A program made the translations under genes and the position numbers. A DNA stretch of 64,000 nucleotides from Linum tenue (taxonomy: Eukaryota > Streptophyta > Magnoliopsida > Malpighiales > Linaceae), in NCBI GenBank assembly GCA_946122785.1, contig CAMGYJ010000005.1, positions 37,500,002 through 37,564,001 on the forward strand, written 5' to 3'. Positions 20,638 through 32,386 of this stretch are shown here, one piece after another. Within the stretch, counting starts at the first letter, position 1; every line of letters begins with the position of its first letter. The notes under the pieces are model-generated. The model made no database searches, was not told the origin of the DNA, and worked only from the letters and a program-made list of their open reading frames with translations.

Positions 20638-21350
20638 TGTACGTGGGCACGGGCCGGGCCGTCCACAGGCTAGCATGGCATGACACGGTTAGAGCATGGC
20701 ACGAGCATGAATAATTTATGGGTCGTGTCGGGTCTAAACTTCATGGACACGAGTACGTGCACGACACGGTATACAAGTGGGCAGTGTTGAGCCTAATATT
20801 TTTTAGATTTTATTGAGTATAAGAACGGACATGACACAAAAATAACATTTATTTGATAGAAAATAGATATAGAAAGAATTATAGGTTCAAATATTACAAA
20901 GTACAAGTAGAAAAATAATTATTTGTTGTTGTTAGAAGTGTCATAAAGATATATACGTAATTACTACCATAAGTAAAAATGGACGAAGAATTAAACAAAG
21001 GCAAATCACACCCGCTATACTTCCAATTTTCTTTTTTCCCTTATTTGTTACTTTTCTCAAACATTCTCGGTTAATACTATCCTTCTTCATCCAATTTTCA
21101 CCTTCTTTTTCATTCTCTCTTTTATTTTCTTCATTTTCATTAGACACGAATACGATCGCGGCACGAGCACGAATAGGCACGGCAGGATTCCAACCGTGCT
21201 CGGGCCTGGGCCGGGCTAGCAAAGTTAACAAATGGGCTTTCATTGCACGGCACGAAAAGTGACGGGTCGTGCCAAACACGACATGGAATAAATGGGCCTG
21301 AAGCGTGCCCGTACCGTGCCGGCACAAGCACGGCCCAGCGCCCATGTACG
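20638..21350. mobile_element. GC-rich-ended non-autonomous DNA element, about 700 bp
   Basis: The left end reads TGGGCACGGGCCGGGCCGTC and the reverse complement of the right end reads TGGGCGCTGGGCCGTGCTTG. Both are followed by many copies of GGCACGA, GGGTCGTG and GACACGG. TGTACG flanks the element on both sides (20,638-20,643 and 21,345-21,350) as a possible 6-bp TSD. The centre is AT-rich and non-coding. The superfamily is not certain. Confidence 0.65.
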
Positions 21351-21563
21351 GTTGGTTGTGGTGTTTATTTATAGCTCAACTTTTTATTAAAATTAAAATA
21401 TCTAGGTAAAATTGTGGAATTTAGTATTAAGAGTAAAGAGATGACTCATGTCAATCTATCCGACTTTCGGACTTTGTATTTGAGGTGACATCAAAATGTT
21501 GAAATGAATTTAAGACTTCACTAGAATAACTGTTTTTTTTTATGGGAAACTGTATTCATTTAT

Positions 21564-24500
21564 TTAGCTAGAAAAATTGGAGTTTCCTCCCAAATCCTCT
21601 CTAAGGAGAGGTACAAGAAAGTGAGGTGGGCTTTCTACCCAAACCTCTTCACCCTCCCAACTGCACTCAGTGTGGGCCATAAAATGGGCTGGCTCATTGT
21701 TCTTTCGGCCCACAAAATTCCACTGAACATAGTTCAGGGTTTGGGCTTTAGCCCGAAGCTCAGCACATAGCAATCCTATCTCGGTGTCTCTTTCCTCTTC
21801 CCTTCTCAGCTGCCAAACAATCCCTTGGCAATCAGATTCCATTTCCACTTCCCCGATCTCAAACCTCCGAGCCAAATCCAAACCAAACCAAATCCAATCG
21901 CCATAGCCTCTGCTTCCTCAGGGTTCCACTGGATCCTCGACCTACGAACTCCCGCGAACAGGAATCTTCCATCTTCATCTCAGATAACCGCTCCCCATCC
22001 CGTCCCACGCCCTTCGATGCATGCTGCATCGACATTGATTTTCACCGGAGCTCTCGTCGGTGGCTGCCATCTCTGCTCTTCATTTCTTTCTGCCCGCCGA
22101 GGATTCAGTTGCTTCTCCAGGTAATGCCTTAGCCAATTGCTCGCCCTGGGTAAAATTTCCCATTCCTCAAGCTTCTTTTTGTTCCAAAAATGACAGTTCC
22201 TCTGGTCCCAGATGAACCAAAGCGCCACTAGGAACTCTCCCATCTACTCATCAGATTCCGTTTCCTGGAGTTCACAGTACCATTCTTCTGGGGTAAGATT
22301 CTCTCCCTTTTCTGTGTATGAGGCCATAGGACTATATCTCCATACCCTTCAAGCCCAATCACACTCCCGAAATATATGTTCTTGTTTTTCCCTGAGGTTG
22401 CAAAATGGGCAGTTTTCGCTTCCCTTTTGCAGTCGATCAGACACCTTCGCTCCTGTAGGAATTATATTTCTCACCCACCTCCAAGCAAAAATCTTTACTT
22501 TTGGAGGAATTTTCAAATTCCATAGTCTTTTCCAGTTTACCGGTGTGTAGATTTCCCCCAACTCGTCCTCATGCCTGCTTTCCCAGAGCTTGTATGCTGA
22601 TTTAACAGTATATTTCCCTGATTTCTCCACTCCCCATATTAGTTTATCCTCGGTAGGTTGCCTGGGAATAGGTATCTTCTGTATATTAGCACGGTCCATA
22701 GGATTAAAATGTCTTTGGAGCAGGTTTGTATGCCAGCTTCGTGACTCCACATCCATTAGTTCAGCAACTGAGGTTGATGCACTCCAGTTTGTAGCCGGAG
22801 ATGTTACCTTCTGGTTTGTGCTGGAAGGCACCCATTTGTCGAGCCATATATCAATCTTCCTACCATTTCCCACCCTCCATCTCATCCCTCGTTTCACTAG
22901 GTCTTTAGCAGCCATAAACCCCCTCCAAACCCAACTCGGATTTCTTCCAGTTTCTGCTTCCAGTGGATTTCGGTCTTTGTAGTACTTCGCTTTTAGCACC
23001 TTTGCTACTAATGTATCAGGGTTTTGGACTACCCGCCATAATTGTTTCCCAAGGAGGGCTAGATTAAAGCTTTGGAGGTTTTTAAACCCCATTCCCCCTA
23101 GCTTCTTTGGTTTACAAAGTTCAGTCCAGTTTAGCCAATGTGTCTTTCCTTCCTCCTCCTGTTGTCCCCACCAGAAATGAGCCACTGCTCGTTTTGCTTC
23201 CTTTAGGATACTCAGAGGTATTTGGAAAACTGACATAGCATATGTCATTTGTGCCTGTGCCACAGCCTTTATTAGCACCTCCTTCCCTGCCACAGATAGC
23301 AACTTCCCTTTCCACATCTTTACTTTAGCTCTAACTCGATCAACTAGATAGTTAAAAGCCTGCTTTTTTTATCTGCCAATAGTTGTAGGGAGGCCTAGGT
23401 ACTTTTGATGGTAGTCCACCACTTTCATGTTCAGTATCTCTGCTAATTCCTTACGTCTCCTCTGCCTGACATTAGGGCTAAAGGACAGCTCCGATTTCTG
23501 TAGATTAACTTGTTGGCCAGATTCAGCTTCATATAGACTAAGAATAGCTTTAACTCTCTCACACTCCGATTTAGTTGCCCTCAGGAAAAGAATGCTGTCA
23601 TCAGCAAATAAGAGGTGTGAAATCTGTGGTGCTTGCCTCTTCACGCTTATCCCTTCAATCTGCTTTTCCTGTTCTGCTTTAGATATCAAAGCTGATAGCC
23701 CTTCCACCACAAACAGAAAAAGATAGGGGGAGATTGGGTCACCCTGTCTCAATCCCCTACTTGGATAAAAGGTTTCTGTCTGGTGCCCATTCACCAGTGT
23801 GGAGAAGGAAACAGTCGTTACACAAGCCATAATCATTTGAACCCATCTCTGGTGAAAACCTAACTTCAGCAAGATAGCCTCCAAAAAATCCCACTCAACC
23901 CTGTCGTAGGCTTTAGTGATATCCAACTTAGCTGCCATGCAGACTTCTTTTGTTTGATAGAGTGAAAGCACTCAAAAGCTATTATCACATTATTAGTAAT
24001 AAGTCTCCCTGGCACAAATGCACTTTGGTTAGGGGACTATCACCTGATTTAGCACTCCTTTTAGCCTGTTTGCTAGCACCTTGGATAGGATTTTGTACAA
24101 CACTTTGCAGAGACTAATAGGGCGAAAATCCACTGGGGTTTGGGGGTTCTTCTTCTTTGTAATAAGGGCTATCAGAGTATGGTTCAGCTCCTAAGGGAAG
24201 ATGCCCTCCTCCAAATAACCCTGCAATTCAGTAGTGATTACATCTCCCAATATATCCCAGTTCTTTTGAAAAAAGATAGATGGCGCCCCATCAGCTCCAG
24301 GGGCTTTCAACGGCCCCATTGCCTTTAGTGCCTCCCAAATTTCTTCCCTTGTGAATGGTTTCAGGAGCTCGTTATTCATGCCTTTAGTAACCTTCTGTGG
24401 GACTGCTTCTATCACTGATTTTGATCCAGATCTCCTCTCCGAGGCATATAACTTCTTGTAGAAGTTAACAATGCATCGAGTAATATCTTCCTATTCTGTA

Positions 24501-25642
24501 CACATCCTCCCATCCTCATCCTTCAGTTTCTTAATCATGTTCTTAGTCCTCCTATCTGAGGCTCTTCGATGGAAAAACTTGGTGTTTTTATCACCATGTT
24601 TGAGCCAGTCATTCCTGGATCGTTGCTTCCAGATTAATTCTTCTTGAAGCAAAATCTCTTCCAATTCATTCTCTAGGACCCGTCGCTGTGCCAGGATTGC
24701 CTCACATTTTACCATCTTATCAATCTTTTCCAGAGCTTTCTCAGCTTTCATTCTTTGAGTTCTCAGACTGCCAAAAGTTTGTTTGCTCCAATTTCTCAGT
24801 CGTTCCTCACACAATTTGATCCTTCCCATCATGGAACTTTGCCCTGCCTCCTCCCATCCATCCTTAATGACCTGTTTACAGTCTTCATGGTCCTGCCAAT
24901 AAGCCTCAAACTTAAAGTAGTGACCCCATTTCACATCTTCAATTAACACATTCGTTTTCAGTAAAATAGGGTTGTGATCAGAACCACAGCGCCTGAGGTG
25001 GTACACCCCAGCATCATGGTAAATTCTCCTCCATGATTCTGTTGCCACCATTCTGTCCAACCTTTCCTCCACAAAAGTCTCGTCCCTGTGATTGTTATCC
25101 CAGGTATAGGGTTTACCATAGAATCCAAGATCCTCTAGGTGGCAATCTTCGAGGGCTTTGTTGAAACCATTCACCTCATAGCTGTTAGGTAGCTGTTTAC
25201 CTCTCTTCTCGACATAATGCTGGATAAGATTAAAATCTCCTCCACATAACCAAGGCACATCAGTCAATGCCCTTAGGTACCTCAGTAATTCCCAAGTTAG
25301 GTGCTTCTTTCCCTGTTCAGACCACCCATATATTCTAGTGAAACGCCACACCTTGCCATCTTCTGTTATTTTCATATCAATGTAATTCATGTCACTTCCC
25401 ATCACCTCTACTTGAAAATCCTCCTGCCACAGAACCAGTAGACCATCTGCTCTGCGTACTGAACCCACACCATAACCTTTATAGACTTGAAACTTAGCGA
25501 CCACCTCTTGCCATTCGCCCTCTTTCTTTTTGGTCTCCATGAGGAAGACCACTCTGAGGTTTTCTCTTTGGATCAAATGATCCAATTTTTTAATTGCCAG
25601 GGGACTCCCCAAACCCCAGCAATTATAGCTCAAATAACTCAT
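21564..25642 (-). pseudogene. LINE ORF2: endonuclease, reverse transcriptase, zf-RVT, RNase H
   Basis: Order from the ATG at 25,642: APE-like endonuclease (SYNCWGLGSP, METKKKEG, WLCGGDFNLI, RRCGSDHNPILL); linker; reverse transcriptase (LKAPGADGAP, KLDITKAYDRVEWDFLE, LRQGDPISPYLF, catalytic SHLLFADDSILF at about 23,610); zf-RVT (RLWNLKIPPKVKIFAW, then CPFCNLREKQEHIFREC); and RNase H (VKINVDAAC, MESDCQGIVWQL, NEPAHFMAH). A TAG near 24,490, a TAG near 24,192, further stops at 24,000-24,050, a TAA near 23,367 and frame changes between 22,349 and 21,980 break it. The catalytic residues that can be read are unchanged, so decay is recent relative to the LINE at 13-18 kb. Confidence 0.92.
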
Positions 25643-27084
25643 TGAGCTGGGCGGGCTTGCTCTGTTGCAAGCTCCGCCACATCGCCATCCATAATTGTGT
25701 TGTTATTCTCTCCAGTTCCAGCTTCAGCTATCCCAGCGAATGTTAAAGTTCTGGCCCTCTTCACCGTCTCAATTGGGTTTCCATCCATCTTCCCTCCTAA
25801 CTCTCGAGTTTCAGCTTGTCTTTTTTGAGGAGTTAGTTGGACCCCATTGACTGATTTCGGCTTCCCTTGCTCCTGCCTTCTCCAGACTCTGGCAGTGCTC
25901 CTCCCCATCCTCTTGTCATCTGCACTGCCCATCACAAATTTCCTTAGGGCTCCATTATTCACTTGGTCTTTTAAGTCTGACTTCTGTGGAACCAGTGGCT
26001 CTTTCTGTTGTGCTTCATTAGTGTTTGTTGTCGGTTCAGTTATAGGAGCCTCCTGAGTTAGTCTTCCCCCACCACTCTTCTGCCTTGGGGTTATATCCTC
26101 TTCCATCTGTTTAGCTTCTTCTATTTCCAGTGCCATATCATGATCTGAATTGGAACCAATGCTTTCCATCTCAAATTTTTGTTTGAGAGCAGTCCACACC
26201 TCAGCATTCTCCTTTTTAGCAGCATAGGAGAGCCAGTTTCTTTGTCCCTGTGCTGCCACTCGCAATGTGTACCCAAAAGGGTCCTTTTCAGGTTTTGGCT
26301 CCAGCTTGCACCTCAGTTTCGGGTGTCCAATCCGCCCGCACGAGTAGCAGAACTTTGGTAGTTTTTCATACTTGATGGGATATTCAACTAACTGACCTGC
26401 AATGCTCAATTTGATCTTCTTTTTCAGGGGGTTATTGATCGAAAGATATACTCTCTATCGCATATAGTCATCCCACATCGTCCCTGCTCCATTATCAAAT
26501 CAGTCAAGCCCCTCGAACCGCGAGGCTATTTTTTCTGCCATCTTCTGGGTTCTCAGTTCAGCAGGTAAACCCTCAACCCTTATCCATAGATCAATCATAT
26601 GTAGGTCTTTTGGTTTAGGCTTTTGAATCATTGTGCTTGCCTTGAACACTATAAGCGAATTCTCAAAGTGCCAAGGACCCCCATAACATACCTTATTCCT
26701 ATCGTCCATGTCCAGGAATTGAAAGGCAAATAGCATATCCCCAAGTTCCGTTATCTGAACTCCCTTCTTAAGCTTCCAAGCTTTGGATAATGCAATTTTC
26801 ATTGACTTCATATTGGGTTCTTTTTCAGCTAGCAAGCGTCCAATCAGTCCCAGTCTTCTCACCGCCTCCATGTGCAGTACATCAACATCCGAGTCTTCTA
26901 CCTCCAATGGTTCATCCTCCTCATCTTCCAGGGTTATTTGATTTAGCTGATCTTCAAGATCTACAGTTGTCTGTTGTTCTTTGCTTGTTGTAGTGTCTTC
27001 GAGAGCTTCTTTCCTGGCCTCCATATTGTAACTTAAGGATCTCGTCTCCTCTAGCCGCATTGTAGACTTTCGAATATATTTCAA
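25639..27084 (-). pseudogene. LINE ORF1: DUF4283 and zinc knuckle protein
   Basis: The frame runs from an ATG at 27,084 (or more likely MEARKEAL at 27,024) to TGA at 25,639. The DUF4283-type domain is visible around VRRLGLIGRLL, GDMLFAFQF and GGPWHFENSLIVF. The zinc knuckle is FCYSCGRIGHPKLRC, a standard CX2CX4HX4C. Two in-frame stops near 26,499 and 26,455 interrupt the region between them. The product would coat LINE RNA. Its stop codon overlaps the ORF2 start as ATGA. Confidence 0.88.
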
Positions 27085-27354
27085 TCCCTAAAGCTTTCTT
27101 GCTCTAGGGTTTTCCTCTCACGCAGGTTAATAGAACTTCACACAAATATCCACCACAATTACCAACTCTCGGCTTCTTATAAAGGGTAATCGCACTACTC
27201 TTCTAACGCAACACTAATACAGATCGGAAACGGAATTCTTCTTCAACGCGGGAAGTAGATTCCGATGAACTCCGGAAAAACCCTAGGGTTTCCGCCGCCT
27301 TAGACTCCCGCTAAAACAGGAGAGAATTCGCCCCTTTTCACTAGAATAACTGTT

Positions 27355-27779
27355 AATTACTATAATGACGAAAATTTTACAATACATGATTATAGTTAAT
27401 GTAATATGTCATTATACATTCTGTTCAAAAAAATGTCATTAATGCATTATTGAAATATTTAATTAAAAATAATTTAATATGATGCTCTCATCGCGCTCTC
27501 CATTGTGAATTCTTGAAGAAGAGACAATTCATGCTCTCGCTCTCGCTCCCGCCCTCGTTCCACGAACTGGTTACCTAACTCTTACAATAATTTTCAGAGA
27601 GCAATTTCGGTCAGTAAACTTATGGTCAATTATCATGCATAACCCGCCGCATCACCATTTATGGAAGGTTCCTAACCATTTCCCCTATAAATTTTAACAT
27701 GCTATATCACTTTCATTTGAAGTCTTAATTTAATTTTTTGCACAGATAAATCCGATAAATTGTGCTCTACAAAATGTAT
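27355..27779. other. Intergenic, no gene seen
   Basis: AT-rich flank between two insertions. It contains the CCACGAACTGGTTACCTAA phrase shared with about 19,620. Confidence 0.45.
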
Positions 27780-28926
27780 CCACTTTGCAGTGTTCAAGAA
27801 GACGCGCCTAGGCGCGATTAGGCGCTGGGCAAGGGGAAATCGTGGAGTCTAGCCCTGGGCGAAGTGGCTGGGCGTGCAAAACGCAGAATCGCGTTGAAGA
27901 ATGCCAAGACGACGACTAGTAGCTCGAAGTCGCGATTCCTTGCCGTTGGGCGGCGCCCCTGAACAGGAGAAGGGAGAGGAGATGCTGCTGCGTTTGGCCC
28001 CAAAAAACCCTAATCCCTTTCATTTCCAATCGGGTAGCAGACGAGTAACTCTCCCTCCTGCACAGCAGCCGTCGTAGCTTTCCCTCCTCTCTAGCCAACC
28101 GCCGCCATCGTCTCTCCTCTCCAGCAAACCGCCGCTGCCGTCTCCAGCATGGCAACAGGGTCATCGTCGCAAGCATCTATTGCGCTTCTTCCTCGCCGCC
28201 ATCGTGGTGAGCCTCGTCCTCGCCGCCATCGCAAAGTCTTCCTCCATAACTGTCGTCGTCGGTCTCCATAGCTGTCGTCGCCGATCGTCATCATCTAGTT
28301 GGAGAAGGTTTGTGACTGTGACGATTGAGTCGGCAAAGGATCGATTCCGGCGAAGTATGAGTATGTGAAGTTTGAATTGAAGAGAAGAAGTATAGAATCT
28401 GAGAAGAGGAAGAAGACTAGAGAGGAAGAATCAGAGGGAAGGAGGGAATTCAGAAGGAGAGCAGATGTGGAAGACGAACAGAAGAAGGGAAGAAGAAGAT
28501 GAGACAGAAGAGATTGGGAATTTTTTTTGTTATTTCTTATTCTTTCTTAGAGAAGCTTTTATAGTTGTTTACACAATATCCATAGTAGTCCCCATACTTA
28601 TCCTACTTACAACTAACCCCTTTTCATATCCCAGTTTATTACAGTGACTCACTCGTCCTTACCGCTCTCGTTTGGTGGGTTGATGAATGATGAATAATGG
28701 ATTAATGATAAAGGGTAGTAGGATATGCTGCTGATTTATGTGGAAAAGGGGTAATGGTATGTTGGATTGAGATTTGCAGGCATAAGTATGGTGGATTAAG
28801 GGCTTCTTAGGTCAAAATTTTTTTCCACGTTTAATCTCGCCTAGGTGACGATTAATCGCCCTGGGCGCTGGGCGGTGCCTCCCCGCCTAGTTGACGCCCA
28901 GCGTCTTCTTGAACATTGCCACTTTG
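27780..28926. mobile_element. Non-autonomous hAT element, 1,131 bp, with 8-bp TSD
   Basis: CCACTTTG flanks the element exactly at 27,780-27,787 and 28,919-28,926. The termini are CAGTGTTCAAGAAGACGC on the left and, in reverse complement, CAATGTTCAAGAAGACGC on the right, 18 bp with one mismatch. The subterminal DNA repeats CCTAGGCG, GGGCGCTGGGC and GATTAGGCG. The inside (about 27,900-28,650) has a GC-rich, exon-like composition but no recognisable protein, so captured host sequence is possible. No transposase is encoded. Confidence 0.93.
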
Positions 28927-28929
28927 ATA

Positions 28930-29432
28930 TATTTGTTGAACAAAAAATTTGAGACATTTAGTACTAGTCTATACCATAGTGGTACCATTTGGTAGTTGGC
29001 ACTACATTAAATCATACCATGTGGTACTGAAATGTACTATTATGAACATACGAGAGTATATAAGGATTGAATAAATGATAGTAGGAATATACGAACTTTC
29101 TGATAAGCCCAAAATTGGGTATCAATTAGGTTTCAAAGTTGTGTAGCAACTCAATCGATCAAGGATTGGGCTAAACACAAAACAGAGTTTAAGAACAAGC
29201 TCGGGTAAGCTTGTTTGAGCACGAATTTGATGGAAATGAACGGGAATCCTTACACCTGGAAGGATGAACGCTCGCTATGAGGAAGCTTTCTATGCAATCG
29301 AGTGCGGTTATTGATTGATAAGCTAGGGTTTCAACAAGTTTTGATCGCAACCAAAACAAAGGCAAACTCACACGTTGTGAATTTTTGGGATATTTATACA
29401 AATTCAATTCTGAATTATACATATACGAATGA
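28930..29432. other. Intergenic, no gene seen
   Basis: The sequence contains repeated GTGGTAC or GTACCA words at 28,975-29,035 and otherwise unremarkable DNA. The last five bases, AATGA, match the five bases that follow the inverted LTR end at 35,465. Confidence 0.45.
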
Positions 29433-30432
29433 TGTTGAGTCAAAAAGCTTGACTTAGCAATTCTATTATCTTAGGATATATTGCTTTGAATATGTGTTAT
29501 TATTTTAGACTAACAATCCTTGCAGAAATATCACAATCAAGGCCTTGAAAGGATTTGCTAAGAAAAGGAAAGAATTCAAAGTAATTGATTGCCCTTCAAG
29601 ATGCTACCATATCAAGTGAAGAGCGTATCAAATCAAGGAGATACTTGCCACATAAAGGACTACAAATGAAAGGAAATGAAGTTTTGCTTTCACTATAAAT
29701 AGGAGAGTCATTTGTAGTCTAGACTACCTTTTGCAAAGTTCTCTTCTCCCTTGTAATAGTGAAATAGTGTGATCATATTTCGTGGTGTGAGTAACTTGAT
29801 ATCTCGGAAGTTGAGATAGTCAAGCTAGGTCGGGTTTTAGGGTAGAAAGGGTATTTGTAATTGGGTCTAGTGCAAGAGTAAGAGGGGATTCTTGCTTGGA
29901 AGTTGCACTAGGTGGATTACTCTTCAATTATGTCAAAAACTAAGAGTGTTGGCTTGATTGATTGAGTGGGTAGCTTAGCTTGGATTTAGCTAAGGGTTAG
30001 GTGTGGAGTTGCATCTATTTGGTTCTTGACACGTAATGTCAAGGTTGTTCTTATTCATAGGTTAGAGAGTCTTTTATTTTAATAAAAGTTAGAGTCTCTC
30101 GTGAGATAGTGGTGACTATCTCCGAGATGTGGATGTAGAGCCATATTGGCCGAACCACGTTAAAATCGTGTGTCCCGACTCATCTCTCTCTCTCTCTCTC
30201 TCTCTCAACTTCCTCTAATTGTGTTCCTTCCAATATTGCAAAGAAGTGTAAACTTCTATCATAGTTGGAACAAGTTCGTAATAACAAATTAATCATTTCA
30301 AGAGAGATTCTTGGCAAACCTTTTTTGGGTTGCTCAATCAAGCTATTGCTAATCTCTTACTATTGAAATATGAATTAATTTGTGTATTGACCACGTCAAA
30401 AGTATTCATTACTGACCCCGCTTAGTCCAACA
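29433..30432 (+). repeat. 5' LTR of copia element
   Basis: The LTR runs from TGTTGAGTCA to AGTCCAACA. A CTATAAATAGG box at about 29,693-29,703 is the likely promoter. A TC microsatellite of about 12 repeats lies at 30,183-30,206. Confidence 0.93.
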
Positions 30433-30434
30433 AG

Positions 30435-30446
30435 TGGTATCAGAGC
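30435..30446 (+). promoter_or_regulatory. Primer-binding site (initiator tRNA-Met)
   Basis: TGGTATCAGAGC lies two bases after the LTR and is complementary to the 3' end of plant initiator tRNA-Met, the standard primer of copia elements. Confidence 0.95.
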
Positions 30447-30504
30447 CCGGCTCCCTCAAAAAGATCGAAAGATCTACGAGGAACTGAGATCCGATATACC
30501 AAGC

Positions 30505-32386
30505 ATGGCTAGTGGGTCATCTATGAATCATGGTTCCAACTCTACTCATATGGAGGGTCTTTCATATATTAGACCACCATGGTTTGATGGATACAACTAT
30601 TCCTTTTGGAAAACACGTATGATTGTTTTCTTTAAAGGGATGGATTTTGACATTTGGAATGTGGTTGAGAAAGGTGTGGGTGATATTAAAGATGATCCCA
30701 ACACATGTTCTAACGATGATCTAAAGAAGATGGAGTTAGATGCTAAAGCAACAAATGTTTTATATAGTGCGATATGTCCATATGAATTCATTAAGGTGAA
30801 TCGGTGCAAGACGACACATCAAATCTGGAAAACCTTGGAAGTATCACATGAAGGGAGAACCGAGCTAAAAGAATCCAGGATATATCAATTGGTGCATGAA
30901 TATCAAATGTTCAAAATGCACCTAGGTGAGTCTATTTCTGATATGTATGTTCTGTTTAACGTAGTAGTAAGTAGACTTAGTGCTTTAGGAAAAATTTATG
31001 ATAATGCTGAGTTGGTCAGGAAAACTCTTTGGTGTTTACCCAAAGAATGGATGCCTAAGAAAATTGCTATAGAAGAGGCTAAAAATTTATCAACTCTTAG
31101 TATTGAAAATTTGATAGGATCCCTAATTAGTCATGAAATTTCCTTAAAAGCTTAAGGTGACGAGGATAATAACAAGAAAAATAAAAGTTTAGCATTTAAG
31201 GCTTGCGAGAAAAGAGTCACAAATTATGAAGGATCAGGAGATGATTTCGATCAAGGATTTGCTCTAATTTCTAAAAAATTCAAAAAGTTTTTAAAATTAG
31301 AAAGGAAACAAGGAAGGGGCAGTTCCTTCTATTTTCGTGAGAATAATAGAAATGGAAAGGTAAAATCTTTTGATAATCAAAAGAAGAAAAATAAAGTGCA
31401 AAGTGAGTGTGAAGATCAAGGGTTACCAAAATGTTAAAAGTGTGCAAAGAGTGGCCATGTAAGGGCTGAATGTCCTAACAAAGGACGTAGTAGAGAAAAA
31501 GCCTATGCAGTGGCTTGGAGTGGATCAGAAGATGAAAGTGAAGATAACAAAAGTGAAATACAAGGATATTTGACATTTTCCAACCGTGATGATGGATCCT
31601 CTTCATCAAGATCACACGAAGATGAGGTATGTTCATCCTTTCCAACTTATGATAGTGATTGTGGCTCAAATCTTCGTAGTAGTATAGTTGAAGCTTATGA
31701 AGAAATGAAAAATCACTTTGAAAAACTACCGGATTTTACATCTGGATGGGCTCGGCATGCTGAAAGGACCGACGCCTAATACTGGAAAATATAGATACTA
31801 CAAGGTTAAAGAGGATTTGAAACTAAGTAAAAATGAAATTAAGGAATTAAAAGAAGATATTGCAACATTAAGTGATGAAAATCAAGTTCTGAAGAAATCA
31901 AAGGGTAAACTCAAGAATAATAAAACTCTTGAAGAGCTAGAAGAATTAAGAGTTAGAAATAATGAACTAGAAAGAATGATAATAGACTCTAGGACTAAAC
32001 TTCTCGAAGCAAATACTAAGATAGAGCAATTAGAAGGAAAACACAAGGAAAAGAAGTATAAAGAAAAGGCGCAAAAGGCTCACAATAAATCAATTATGTG
32101 TGTTGAATACTGCAATGTTCATAGTGAAGATAATGACGAAATTAGGTGCATGAATTGTGGAAAGAATCACCATAGTAAAGAATGCAAGAAAAACATGAGG
32201 GGTAGTAAATGTACTAGACTAGGACATACTAAAAAAGAATGTCATTCAAGAATTGTATGCTATTGTTGCCATAAACAAGGATATATTAGGAGAAATTGCT
32301 ACTACAATAACTACTATAACTCATATCAATCGTATCCCAAGAAAAAGGTACCCAAGCAAGTCTGGGTACCAAATTCAACACTTTAA
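30505..32386 (+). pseudogene. Copia gag (UBN2-type capsid, zinc knuckles), broken
   Basis: The frame starts at ATG 30,505 with a copia gag N-terminus (PPWFDGYNYSFWKTRM, DIWNVVEKG) and runs through the capsid-like domain to a TAA at 31,153. The same frame continues to a knuckle, KCAKSGHVRAECP, in which TAA at about 31,434 replaces a residue inside the CX2C pair. A frameshift near 31,720 leads into a charged coiled coil (about 31,800-32,050) and a second Cys/His-rich block (CMNCGKNHHSKEC, CYCCHKQGYIRRNC). The product would form the particle that packages the element RNA. Confidence 0.88.

Larger units (their letters stand above)
21517..27354 (-). mobile_element. Near full-length LINE (L1/RNase H-bearing clade) with long TSD
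   Basis: The direct repeat TTCACTAGAATAACTGTT occurs at 21,517-21,534 and 27,337-27,354. The left copy merges into a T-run (21,532-21,541) that is the poly(A) tail of a minus-strand element. This long, variable TSD plus an A tail is the signature of target-primed reverse transcription. Between them lie a 5'UTR (about 27,085-27,336), ORF1 (27,084-25,639) and ORF2 with endonuclease, reverse transcriptase, zf-RVT and RNase H (25,642-21,564). ORF1 and ORF2 overlap by ATGA. Several point stops and frameshifts show that it is dead. Confidence 0.95.

Noticed and set aside
27818..28368. GC-rich open frames inside the hAT derivative as genes
   Set aside because: They are short and rich in Arg, Ser and Val from CGTCGT-type repeats, without domains. 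Only captured sequence is plausible.
30183..30206. TC microsatellite as a regulatory GAGA-type element
   Set aside because: It is simply part of the copia LTR and repeated in the second LTR with a different length.
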